Assembly: GCA_036721445.1 (NCBI GenBank)
Contig: DAIMKZ010000071.1
Span: 1 to 11,697, forward strand
Source: UBA4055 sp036721445
Lineage (GTDB): Bacteria; UBA4055
DNA: 11,697 nucleotides
Direction: 5' to 3'
Part shown: positions 1 to 7,586 of the stretch, one piece after another
How positions within the stretch are numbered: the stretch's first letter is position 1
Layout of the letters: each line of letters opens with the position of its first letter
Made by a program: the position numbers and the translations under genes
Notes under the pieces: generated by a model
The model's database searches: none
The model's input: only the letters and a program-made list of their open reading frames with translations
What the model was told of the DNA's origin: nothing

Positions 1-1
1 T

Positions 2-907
2 AAATCCAAGTGCGAAACTCTGAGTATTACCGAAAAAAAATTCGCTCCGTTCGTCAACGATATAGAATCATCCTATCAGGCTGTAAAGGAATTTTCATCA
101 GCCTGCGAGCTTTATTCCAATTCGCTTGAGTTCGACTCCGAAAGGTACGACATGCTCAGCGAAAGGTATCTCTCTTTAAAGAAACTGATGAAGAAGTTCG
201 GGCCTGATATCGCTGATGTAGTCAAATACAGGAATGAAATTTCAGCTCAGCTTGATTCGATCGACAATATAGGCACAGACCGCGAAAAACTGGTTAAAGA
301 TCTCAATTCTCTCGAAGAGAGCATGAAAAAGGAATGCGCCGGGCTTACAGCCGCAAGGAAGGCGGGAGCAAAGAAATTCTGCTCCGCGATTGCAGAGGAA
401 TTCGCTGAAGTCGGTCTGAACGGGGCTGAGATGAGCATAAGGATATCGGAGAAACCGGTCTCGCCGGACGGCGCCGATACGGTGGAGTTCTACATCAGAA
501 CGAATGTCGGCGAGGAACCCAAGCCGCTGTCAAAGACAGCCTCGGGCGGCGAGGTTTCAAGGATAATGCTGTCCATCAAGAATATTACCGGCGCGGGCAG
601 AGAAGCTCAGGTCTCCGTATTCGACGAGATAGATTCAGGGATCAGCGGGAGAGTCGCTGAAAAGGTTGGGGAAAAGATACGGAAGCTTTCATCAGCTCGT
701 CAGGTCATAGTTATCACCCATCTGCCCGCGATAGCATCCAAGGGCGGCTCGCACTTTTCGGTCAGGAAACGAGTTGAAGGCAGCAGGACTCAGGTCGGCG
801 TCATAAAGCTCAATAAAGCTCAGAGAGCGGAAGAGATCGCATCGCTTATCACGTCCGGTCGTGCAGGGGACGACCTCAAAAAGCTCGCCGGGAAAATGAT
901 CGGATAA
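2..907 (+). CDS. recN: DNA repair protein RecN, C-terminal part (5' end cut by window edge)
   Basis: RecN is an SMC-like ATPase that acts in the cytoplasm on double-strand breaks in the RecA recombination pathway. The reading frame is open from base 2, so the true start lies upstream. The 301 visible residues are roughly the second half of a family usually about 550-570 long. Seen in order: the end of the coiled-coil arm with the typical RecN stretch FDSERYDMLSERY, then the C-terminal ATPase half with the ABC signature TASGGEVSRIMLSIK, the Walker B and D-loop stretch VFDEIDSGISG, and the switch histidine in VITHLPAIASKG. The N-terminal Walker A region is outside the window. The gene ends with TAA, and an AT-rich gap of 105 bases with a candidate promoter follows, so it is probably not co-transcribed with the next gene. 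The signature, Walker B and switch motifs are intact, so nothing suggests decay. Confidence 0.96.
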   Translation, partial: KSKCETLSITEKKFAPFVNDIESSYQAVKEFSSACELYSNSLEFDSERYDMLSERYLSLKKLMKKFGPDIADVVKYRNEISAQLDSIDNIGTDREKLVKDLNSLEESMKKECAGLTAARKAGAKKFCSAIAEEFAEVGLNGAEMSIRISEKPVSPDGADTVEFYIRTNVGEEPKPLSKTASGGEVSRIMLSIKNITGAGREAQVSVFDEIDSGISGRVAEKVGEKIRKLSSARQVIVITHLPAIASKGGSHFSVRKRVEGSRTQVGVIKLNKAQRAEEIASLITSGRAGDDLKKLAGKMIG

Positions 908-949
908 GATTATTCATTTTTTCTTATATATAATTAGTATCATTTATAT

Positions 950-978
950 TTGACAATCTTCCATATTTAATTTATTTT
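950..978 (+). promoter_or_regulatory. Candidate sigma70-type promoter for the 141-residue membrane protein gene
   Basis: A perfect TTGACA (950-955) is followed by a 17-base spacer and TATTTT (973-978, 4 of 6 matches). The start codon lies about 35 bases further on. The TATTTTG also loosely resembles the -7 element of Bacteroidetes promoters, so the sigma factor class is uncertain. The surroundings are very AT-rich, which raises the chance of a random match. Confidence 0.4.
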
Positions 979-1012
979 GATTTGTATTTTTAACTAAGAT
1001 TGACGGAATGCA

Positions 1013-1438
1013 ATGTCGAAAAGAGAAAATATATATAATGATAAAGCCGGAATAATATTTCTTTTCGTACTTATCGGCACAGTATTCTTAGCGGATTTCT
1101 TTATCGAAATAAATAAAACTGTCAAATTTAACAACGCTGAATCCGTTTTAAAATATCATTATACTTCTTCGGATTTTCAAGATGGATTGTCAGCATCAGG
1201 TTTTAAGGATGAAAGAGATTTAAGATACGCACTTCATGAAAATGTTCACAATTCTACGGGAACAAATGCCGTTTGTGAATTAAGTATTTTGTTTTTTCTT
1301 TTCTTTTCATTTTCTTTCTTATCAAAGAATTTTAGATTTGATCCTAATAAATTAATCATAAGCTTTCTGTATTTTATATCATTTGTTTTCAAAGAATTTT
1401 CAAATTTGGCATTACCGAGACCTCCTCCTCAACTATAA
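1013..1438 (+). CDS. Hypothetical membrane protein, 141 residues, proline-rich tail
   Basis: I do not recognise a family. The protein has three hydrophobic stretches: about residues 13-31, 88-103 (very rich in Phe, Leu and Ser) and 113-128. Between the first and second lies a polar, charged segment of about 55 residues, which could be an extracytoplasmic or cytoplasmic loop. It ends with the unusual tail PRPPPQL. No ideal ribosome binding site precedes the ATG; the sequence GACGGAATGCA is the closest. The gene is distinctly more AT-rich than recN upstream. It ends 70 bases before the first ammonium transporter on the same strand, so read-through into it is possible, but nothing ties it to ammonium transport. 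The unbroken frame, the preceding promoter-like sequence and the membrane pattern favour a real gene, perhaps fast-evolving or acquired. Confidence 0.6.
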   Translation: MSKRENIYNDKAGIIFLFVLIGTVFLADFFIEINKTVKFNNAESVLKYHYTSSDFQDGLSASGFKDERDLRYALHENVHNSTGTNAVCELSILFFLFFSFSFLSKNFRFDPNKLIISFLYFISFVFKEFSNLALPRPPPQL

Positions 1439-1508
1439 GATCAGGCATTATATTTTTATTCGGTGAACAGAAACATTTATAGAGAACTTAATTTTACAGG
1501 ATTTTAGA

Positions 1509-2753
1509 ATGAATTTCAACTTAGCGAGTACAGGTTTCATGCTCTTAGCGACAAGCTTGGTTATGTTCATGACGCCCGGACTGGCTTTTTTCTATGGCGG
1601 TCTTGTAGGAAGAAAACATGTTCTCACTATAATGTTCCAAAACTTTGTTTCACTGGGTTTAACAACGATTTTATGGTTTGCATTCGGTTATTCAATGTGT
1701 TTCAGCGGTACATACGGCAACGGTGATTTTTTTGGAGTAATAGGAAATCTTGATCATATGTTTTTAAACGGTATAAGTTTAATAGACCCGAGTCCGGTAA
1801 ATCCGGAAGTTCCTATCCTTGTATTTGTAGCGTATCAGATGATGTTCGCTATAATAACTCCCGCTCTTATCACCGGAGCTTTTGCAAATAGAGTAAGATT
1901 CTCTGCTTATATAATTTTCTTAATTGTATGGCAGATCCTTGTTTACTTTCCGTTCGTTCACATGATATGGGGTGGCGGTATTCTTTCTTCGTGGGGTATA
2001 AAAGATTTTGCTGGAGGTATTGTTGTACACACATCCGCGGGGTTTGCGGCTTTGGCCTCTGTAATATTCATTGGCAAAAGAAAAGTCGCTGATAAAGGTA
2101 TGCACAGTATTCCTCTTGTTGCACTGGGTACAGGAATCCTCTGGTTCGGCTGGTACGGTTTTAATGCCGGCAGCGAATTCGGGGTCGATCCTGTTACAAC
2201 TCTTGCCTTTATAAATACTGATATTGCAGCATCTTTTGCCGGACCCACCTGGCTTCTGCTGGACTGGATATTTACAAGAAAACCGAAATTACTCGGTTTT
2301 CTGACAGGTTCGGTTGCCGGATTGGCTTGTATTACCCCTGCCGCAGGATATGTTTCTCCGCAATCTGCCGTTATAATTGGAACTTTAGCATCAGTTGCCT
2401 GTTATCTGGCGGTTCGTTTCAAAAACAAAGCCGGGCTTGATGATGCCCTGGATGTTTTCGGGATACACGGCGTAAGCGGAATTCTGGGAGTCATACTTCT
2501 AGGTGTATTAGGAACAAAAGCCATGACTTTTCCCGGAAAAGATCCATTTTCTCTGGCGAGCGGATTAATTGACGGAAATACAGCATTTTTTTATAAACAG
2601 GCCGGAGCAGGAATATTTGCGGCGGTTTACGCATTTCTGTTCACGATTGTAATGCTTTGGGTGATAAATAAGATCACCCCTGTCAGAGTATCACAACAGG
2701 AAGAAAGTGACGGTTTGGATGAAGGTCAGCACGGTGAATCTGCATATTTGTAA
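1509..2753 (+). CDS. amt: Ammonium transporter Amt, first copy
   Basis: Trimeric inner-membrane channel of the Amt/Mep/Rh family that takes up ammonium. At 414 residues it has the usual family length without a cleaved signal peptide; it starts directly in the first membrane helix, followed by MTPGLAFFYGGLVGRK. Pore residues known from E. coli AmtB are recognisable: the Phe gate (F113 and F218 of GFNAGS), the recruitment-site Trp W154 (HMIWGGG) and Ser S222, and the twin histidines H174 (IVVHTSAG) and H320 (FGIHGVSG). The C-terminal cytoplasmic tail keeps the conserved GLD...HGExAY pattern that couples the monomers, as HGESAYL. Compared with the second copy it has a few extra residues around 68-75 (TYGNGDFF) after the second helix. 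A weak AGGA lies about 8 bases before the ATG. No sigma54/NtrC-type promoter was seen upstream. A second amt gene follows 189 bases downstream. Confidence 0.96.
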   Translation: MNFNLASTGFMLLATSLVMFMTPGLAFFYGGLVGRKHVLTIMFQNFVSLGLTTILWFAFGYSMCFSGTYGNGDFFGVIGNLDHMFLNGISLIDPSPVNPEVPILVFVAYQMMFAIITPALITGAFANRVRFSAYIIFLIVWQILVYFPFVHMIWGGGILSSWGIKDFAGGIVVHTSAGFAALASVIFIGKRKVADKGMHSIPLVALGTGILWFGWYGFNAGSEFGVDPVTTLAFINTDIAASFAGPTWLLLDWIFTRKPKLLGFLTGSVAGLACITPAAGYVSPQSAVIIGTLASVACYLAVRFKNKAGLDDALDVFGIHGVSGILGVILLGVLGTKAMTFPGKDPFSLASGLIDGNTAFFYKQAGAGIFAAVYAFLFTIVMLWVINKITPVRVSQQEESDGLDEGQHGESAYL

Positions 2754-2825
2754 TAACGAAATGAACTGAGCGACATTTTTTAGCCATAACTGATCAAATC
2801 AGAGAATTATTTAAGAAATCGTTGA

Positions 2826-2850
2826 AAATAATCAGGTTTGCCTGTTATTT
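2826..2850 (+). other. Small hairpin in the leader between the two amt genes
   Basis: An imperfect inverted repeat: AAATAA, one bulged T, CAGG, loop TTTG, CCTG, TTATTT. It is followed by a run of A rather than T, so it is not a canonical intrinsic terminator on the plus strand. It lies about 90 bases before the second amt start. It could be a weak processing or regulatory structure, or chance in AT-rich DNA. Confidence 0.2.
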
Positions 2851-2942
2851 AAAAAAAGAACTTCAAATAATAAAAATAACCAACAGTACCAGTTTAGTAC
2901 AAAAATACTGAAATATACAGAAAGAAAAAAAAGGAGACATAT

Positions 2943-4151
2943 ATGGATTTTAACACGGGAAACACAGGATTCATGCTTTTGGCAACAAGTCTTGTTATGC
3001 TTATGACGCCGGGACTGGCGTTCTTCTACGGAGGTCTGGTAGGAAGGAAAAATGTTCTTAGTATCATGATGCAGAGTTTTGTATCTATGGGTATTACAAC
3101 AATCCTATGGTTCGTAGTCGGTTACTCACTGTGCTTCAGCGGTGATGTGGGAGGGATCATCGGTAATCTTGATCAGGCATTTCTAAAAGGAGTTTCCCCG
3201 ACAGATGTTTTTGGCGAAGGCAAAATTCCTTTGCTGGTCTTTGTAGCCTATCAAATGATGTTCGCAGTAATTACTCCGGCTTTGATCACGGGAGCTTTTA
3301 CAAACAGAATCAGATTTAAAGCGTATTTAATATTTTTAGTTTTATGGCAGCTCTTCCTATATTTCCCGTTCGTGCATATGGTTTGGGGCGGCGGGATTTT
3401 TCAGCAATGGGGAGTTCTTGACTTTGCGGGAGGCATTGTCGTACACGCAACAGCCGGTATGGCAGCTCTTGCATCGGTGTTTTATGTCGGTAAAAGAAAG
3501 ATCAAGGAACACGGCCCTCACAGTATCCCGTTAGTAGCTTTGGGTACAGGGCTGTTGTGGTTCGGCTGGTACGGATTTAATGCTGGAAGCGAATTGAGAG
3601 TGGATTCAATTACAGCTTTAGCTTTTCTGAACACCGACATAGCGGCTTCTTTTGCGGCTATCACATGGCTCGTTATTGAGTGGAATCACAGGAAAAAGCC
3701 TAAATTTGTCGGTCTTCTTACCGGTGCGGTCGCAGGTCTGGCAACTATTACGCCGGCTGCAGGATTTGTTTCGCCTGTTTCAGCATGTATGATAGGTATT
3801 ATTTCAGGTGTTGTATGTTATCTCGCTGTAGAAATGAAAAATAAAATGAAATGGGATGATGCGCTTGACGTCTGGGGTGTTCACGGAGTCGGCGGGATCA
3901 TAGGTACGATCATGCTTGGCATTTTTGCATCAACGGCAATAAATCCCAACGGTGCTGACGGAATTCTTTTTGGGGGCGGATCGTTCTTTATGAAGCAGGT
4001 CGTAGCAGTAATGGGCGCAGGTATTTACGCATTTGTATTTACTTATTTAATGTTGATCGTTATCAGTAAGATCACGCCTGTAAAAGTTACAAAAGAAGAA
4101 GAAGAACTTGGCGTTGACGAATTGAATCACGGAGAAAATGCTTACTTATAA
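2943..4151 (+). CDS. amt: Ammonium transporter Amt, second copy
   Basis: Second Amt/Mep/Rh-family ammonium channel, 402 residues, tandem paralogue of the gene upstream; by eye about two thirds of residues are identical. Functional residues are complete: Phe gate F107 and F212, Trp W148, Ser S216 and the twin histidines H168 (IVVHATAG) and H314 (WGVHGVGG). F107, W148 and H168 carry the same numbers as in mature E. coli AmtB. The tail KVTKEEEELGVDELNHGENAYL region (residues 381-402) matches the family consensus HGENAY better than the first copy does. A strong AAGGAG at 2931-2936, six bases before ATG, suggests better translation than the first copy. There is no signal peptide. No PII gene (glnK), the usual partner that blocks Amt, lies on either side. 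A 12-base-pair hairpin follows the stop codon. Confidence 0.96.
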   Translation: MDFNTGNTGFMLLATSLVMLMTPGLAFFYGGLVGRKNVLSIMMQSFVSMGITTILWFVVGYSLCFSGDVGGIIGNLDQAFLKGVSPTDVFGEGKIPLLVFVAYQMMFAVITPALITGAFTNRIRFKAYLIFLVLWQLFLYFPFVHMVWGGGIFQQWGVLDFAGGIVVHATAGMAALASVFYVGKRKIKEHGPHSIPLVALGTGLLWFGWYGFNAGSELRVDSITALAFLNTDIAASFAAITWLVIEWNHRKKPKFVGLLTGAVAGLATITPAAGFVSPVSACMIGIISGVVCYLAVEMKNKMKWDDALDVWGVHGVGGIIGTIMLGIFASTAINPNGADGILFGGGSFFMKQVVAVMGAGIYAFVFTYLMLIVISKITPVKVTKEEEELGVDELNHGENAYL

Positions 4152-4170
4152 TTAGAGTAAATAACATACG

Positions 4171-4200
4171 GATACAGGCTCAAATTCCTGAGCCTGTATC
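4171..4200 (+). terminator. Perfect 12-bp hairpin after the second amt, probable terminator
   Basis: GATACAGGCTCA (4171-4182) and TGAGCCTGTATC (4189-4200) form a perfect 12-base-pair stem around a 6-base loop AATTCC. A G-T pair (4170 with 4201) could extend it. It starts 19 bases after the amt stop. The following tail is only CTTTCGGG, a poor U-tract, so termination may be partial or factor-assisted. The same hairpin lies in the 5' leader of the permease gene and might instead stabilise or attenuate that message. Confidence 0.55.
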
Positions 4201-4246
4201 TTTCGGGACTTAGACCGTAAATTCAAAAATAAATGTAGGAAATTTA

Positions 4247-5644
4247 ATGAAAGAAATAATAAAACCAGCTTTAATGATCTCTTTCCTCATTGTTTCAGGA
4301 ATATTATTATCGGTTATCGGATTTAACCCCAGGCAGATTGTTTCTTCACTAGTTTTTCTGATCATTTTGTGCGGCACTCTTTTTTACTGGAAATTTCGCC
4401 TTGCATTCGCATTTCTGGGAATAGCAGTTCTGCTTGTTACAAAATTACTCGATATTCCTAATTTGATCGAATTCGCACATCTTGATGTCATCCTGTTTTT
4501 AGTAGGAATGATGACTATCATCGGATTCCTGGAAGAAATGCATTTTTTTGAGTATCTTGTCGCAAGGGTAGTGGATGCAGTAGGCGAACGGCCTTATTTA
4601 TTAATGTCCATACTTATGGTCTTTTCGGCTCTTTCGGCGGCGCTGATTGATGAAGTAACTTCAATTTTATTTATGATGTCTACCATGTTTCACATCACAA
4701 AAAGGTATAAAATCAATCCCGTTCCATTTTTGCTTATGATCGTTTTTGCAACTAACATCGGAAGCAGCGCTACTGCGGTCGGGAATCCGATCGGTGTTAT
4801 GATAGCCATTCGTGCAAACTTCACTTTTATGGATTTTTTAAGATGGGCAGCTCCAATATCATTATTGTGTCTAGGTATAACAATACCTTTATGCTTCTTC
4901 TTTTTTAGAAAGCCGATGAATCTGTTAAAAGCAGAAATGAAAAAGGAAGGTAATGAACCGCATGAGCTGAGACATGTCCGTTATACTAAAGCAGGTATCC
5001 GTAAGAGCTGGATTCTTTTTTCATGCACGATTATTTGCCTGATACTCCATTCTAACATTGAGAAAATTCTAGGTCTTGAAAAAAATACTCTATTGATCGG
5101 AACAGCATTATTTTTCGGAGCAGTTTCACTTCTTCTAAAAGGGATCCGGGCGCAAGAATTTTTTATGCGCCGGGTAGACTGGTGGACGCTTACGTTCTTT
5201 ATGGCCTTGTTCGCCTCAGTAGGAACATTGAAATGCGTGGGTGTTATTGAACGAGTTGCGGGCGGAATGATCAATATATCAGACGGCGGTCCATTATTTC
5301 TATTGAATATATTTACCGCCGCTATTTGTCTTTTAACTGCATTTATGGACAATGTGCTGGCTGTGGCAGCCTTTATTCCGATCATTTCAGAAATAGAGAA
5401 AATCGGTATATATATTTTTCCTTTCTGGTGGGCAATGCTTTTTGGCGGTGCTATGTTCGGGAATGCAACAGTAATTGGGAGTACCGCGAATATTATTGCT
5501 ATGGGAATGTATGAAAAAGAAACAGGTGAACATATTAAATTCTTCGAATGGCTAAAACCAGGAATAGTCGTTTCAGTGGTAACAATTATCGTTGCCATTA
5601 CAATGTTGCTTGCTCAGTCTCATTTAATGCCTGAAGCGATTTGA
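4247..5644 (+). CDS. Ion-transporter superfamily permease (ArsB/NhaD/SLC13-like)
   Basis: Multi-spanning inner-membrane carrier, 465 residues with about 11-12 hydrophobic segments. It has the two-fold repeat of the ion-transporter superfamily. The first half carries LIDEVTSILFM (134-143) and ATNIGSSATAVGNPIGV (168-184); the second carries TAFMDNVLAVAAF (364-376) and GNATVIGSTANIIAMG (405-420). These paired (D/N)xVT and GS.AT..GNP-type hairpins are the substrate-binding elements of ArsB, NhaD and SLC13 proteins. VDWWTLTFFMALF (310-322) is the matching helix start. A charged cytoplasmic loop lies near 223-252. Substrate cannot be assigned: sodium/proton antiport (NhaD), arsenite or another anion, or dicarboxylates are all possible. 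I saw no NhaD-specific diagnostic feature and no arsenic genes nearby. TAGGA six bases before the ATG supports the start. It lies 95 bases after the second amt, separated by the hairpin. Confidence 0.87.
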   Translation: MKEIIKPALMISFLIVSGILLSVIGFNPRQIVSSLVFLIILCGTLFYWKFRLAFAFLGIAVLLVTKLLDIPNLIEFAHLDVILFLVGMMTIIGFLEEMHFFEYLVARVVDAVGERPYLLMSILMVFSALSAALIDEVTSILFMMSTMFHITKRYKINPVPFLLMIVFATNIGSSATAVGNPIGVMIAIRANFTFMDFLRWAAPISLLCLGITIPLCFFFFRKPMNLLKAEMKKEGNEPHELRHVRYTKAGIRKSWILFSCTIICLILHSNIEKILGLEKNTLLIGTALFFGAVSLLLKGIRAQEFFMRRVDWWTLTFFMALFASVGTLKCVGVIERVAGGMINISDGGPLFLLNIFTAAICLLTAFMDNVLAVAAFIPIISEIEKIGIYIFPFWWAMLFGGAMFGNATVIGSTANIIAMGMYEKETGEHIKFFEWLKPGIVVSVVTIIVAITMLLAQSHLMPEAI

Positions 5645-5700
5645 AGGTGATACTAGAACAGCTTTCTTATAACAGTAAAGAAGATAAAACGGCTGTGGAA

Positions 5701-5730
5701 TTGACCTCAGTTTTTTCTTATATTCATAAT
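5701..5730 (+). promoter_or_regulatory. Candidate sigma70-type promoter for the antiporter-MFS pair
   Basis: TTGACC (5701-5706, 5 of 6) and CATAAT (5725-5730, 5 of 6) are separated by 18 bases. A start of transcription near 5737 would leave a leader of about 17 bases before the ATG at 5754. This would separate expression of the antiporter from the upstream permease. Confidence 0.5.
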
Positions 5731-5753
5731 GGTAAAACCTGAACGGGAAACAA

Positions 5754-7586
5754 ATGGACCACATAAAATTCCAGATATTCGGAGCGGGGATACTGATCCT
5801 CGCGGCTTATCTGGGCGGCTACATAGCAAGAAAGCTGAATATCGGTGAAGTAGTCGGTCAGATCGCGGGAGGTGTTGTCGTAGGTCCCCATTTTCTGCAC
5901 CTTACCGAAAAATTCCTGTACGGCTTCGAAGGTCTCAGAGAGAATTTCCTCTTTAAACCGGCTTTCCATTTTTTCGACAATTCATTCGACGAATATGCCA
6001 AAGTGATAGATGATTTCCATTTCTTCATTTTCATGTTCCTCGGGATCATAGCTTTTTCGCTCGGTGAGGAGCTTCACAGGGACAGGATAAAGAAAGTAGG
6101 TAAACAGGCTGCTGTAATCTGCGTTATACAGGCTATGGCGACTTTCTTCATAATTTTTTCGGGATTTTATTTTTTCTTCGGGTTCGATCTTATACATGCC
6201 CTGCTGATCGGTTCGATAGGTATCGCGACGGCACCGGCACTTACTTTCGTGCTGATGAATAAGCTTCAGATAGAAGGTAAGCTCAAGAACATGCTCGCGA
6301 ACATAGTCGTTCTGGATGATATCATCGAGGTGATTTTCTTTTCCATCTTTCTGACCATTGCAGTCTTCCTTAAAAGCGGTAAAGAAGTTAATGCGGGATC
6401 GGTCTTTCTTGTGGTTTTCGAGGAGCTGTTCTTTGCCGTACTGATAGGATTTGTGATCTTCCTGATATTGAAATTCACCGTAAAGAAAAAGCTTCCCAAA
6501 GGCGATGAGGATCATATTGAGCTTGAAAGTTCTTTTCTGAATAAAATGCTTTATGAGCATCCTACGCCGTCAGTCGAGATACTGCTTATCATACTCGGTA
6601 TCGTCGCATTGGGAATAGCCGTAGCCATGCATTTCAACATGCCGTTCCTGATCACGGCCGTCGTCGCCGGATATCTTATATCGAACTATCATTCGCACGC
6701 TCTCTTCGATTCTCTCCGCGTCGAGAACGTGATGCCTGTTTTCAATCTTGTGTTCTTCGCCATTATAGGCTCGAACATAAATCTGGAAAGTTTCTCAGGC
6801 GATACACTTCTTTATGTTGGCGGTTATCTTGTGCTGAGAACCGCAGGAAAGTTCGCGGGCAACCATTACGGCGCTAAGCTGACCTGTCAAGACGAGAAAA
6901 TAGTAGCGTGCCTTCCAAGGCTTATGCTGCCTCAGGCCGGAATGGCAGCGGTCGAGACTATTCTGGTCGCTACTGTGCTTAATGATGTTGAGGGACAGAG
7001 GATATTCGATACAATAATTCCCGCTCTTGTCATTTTCGAGCTCGGAGGTGCCTGGCTTTCAGAAAGAACGCTTATCAAATGGAAGAACTGGGTGGTCGGA
7101 GAGACCAGGGTCATAAAGAGCGGTGTGCTTGAAGCTGAAGAGGAGAAAGTTCTCGAGAAGCTTGAGGTGGATTTTTCTTTCGATGGATTGACAGAGAACA
7201 GAATATACCGGATAAAAGCACGTTCGCCGAACGAAGTGATCGGGATACTGGCGGATAAATTCGTCTCTGCAGGCATAATCTACGATAAAGAGATCATAGT
7301 CAACTCCATCATGGAGAGAGAGAAGCTTGCAAGCACCGGAGTCGGTAACGGCATCGCCTTCCCGCACTGCAGGACAGGCGTGATCGAGTCGGTCAAGGTC
7401 ATCTGCGGTATTCTTGAAGGTCCTGTCGACTGGAATTCGCCTGACGGCAAGCCTGTCGATACGGTGTTCATGATCGTTACACCGGAAAAATATCCGGAAG
7501 AGCACCTTAAGGCTCTGAGAAGTATTTCTATGTCTGTGAGAGACGCCGCTTTCAGGGAAGAGCTGAAGAATAGAGCTTTAGTTTAA
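5754..7586 (+). CDS. Cation/proton antiporter (CPA2) fused to a PTS EIIA-like domain
   Basis: Two-domain inner-membrane protein of 610 residues. Residues about 1-440 are a monovalent cation:proton antiporter of the CPA2 (KefB/NapA/GerN) type with about 12-13 membrane segments. The unwound helix motif is seen as GIATAPALTF (156-165) and the transport-site aspartate pair as VVLDDIIEV (186-193; D188, D189). The usual TrkA-N/C nucleotide-binding domains of KefB/KefC are missing. After a charged linker (445-475) the protein ends in a PTS fructose/mannitol-type EIIA fold (about 478-610) with GVGNGIAFPHCR (529-540), whose H538 sits at the phosphorylation position, and the conserved EEHLKALRSIS (582-592). 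The antiporter moves Na+ or K+ against protons; control by histidine phosphorylation is inferred from the fusion. No PTS EI, HPr or sugar permease is in the window. A GGGA motif precedes the ATG. The MFS gene follows directly after the stop. Confidence 0.92.
   Translation: MDHIKFQIFGAGILILAAYLGGYIARKLNIGEVVGQIAGGVVVGPHFLHLTEKFLYGFEGLRENFLFKPAFHFFDNSFDEYAKVIDDFHFFIFMFLGIIAFSLGEELHRDRIKKVGKQAAVICVIQAMATFFIIFSGFYFFFGFDLIHALLIGSIGIATAPALTFVLMNKLQIEGKLKNMLANIVVLDDIIEVIFFSIFLTIAVFLKSGKEVNAGSVFLVVFEELFFAVLIGFVIFLILKFTVKKKLPKGDEDHIELESSFLNKMLYEHPTPSVEILLIILGIVALGIAVAMHFNMPFLITAVVAGYLISNYHSHALFDSLRVENVMPVFNLVFFAIIGSNINLESFSGDTLLYVGGYLVLRTAGKFAGNHYGAKLTCQDEKIVACLPRLMLPQAGMAAVETILVATVLNDVEGQRIFDTIIPALVIFELGGAWLSERTLIKWKNWVVGETRVIKSGVLEAEEEKVLEKLEVDFSFDGLTENRIYRIKARSPNEVIGILADKFVSAGIIYDKEIIVNSIMEREKLASTGVGNGIAFPHCRTGVIESVKVICGILEGPVDWNSPDGKPVDTVFMIVTPEKYPEEHLKALRSISMSVRDAAFREELKNRALV

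Noticed and set aside
247..438. Minus-strand open frame inside recN
   Set aside because: It lies wholly opposite the RecN coding sequence, has no ribosome binding site and no recognisable protein features.
1439..1508. Possible sigma54/NtrC promoter before the first amt, expected for ammonium transporters
   Set aside because: No GG-N10-GC element of the TGGCAC-N5-TTGC type was found here or in 2754-2942.
4981..5598. Long minus-strand frame (205 codons) opposite the permease
   Set aside because: It is antisense to a clear transporter gene; its predicted protein is low-quality, Ile/Ser/Pro-rich and matches nothing. It is a by-product of the permease codon pattern.
5652..5697. Possible terminator after the permease (ACAGC ... 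GCTGT with inner TTCTT/AAGAA)
   Set aside because: The stem is interrupted and short, and the T-run comes more than ten bases later, within the promoter spacer.
5982..6560. Minus-strand frame of 192 codons opposite the antiporter
   Set aside because: It overlaps conserved transport motifs of the antiporter on the other strand and shows no domain or signal of its own.
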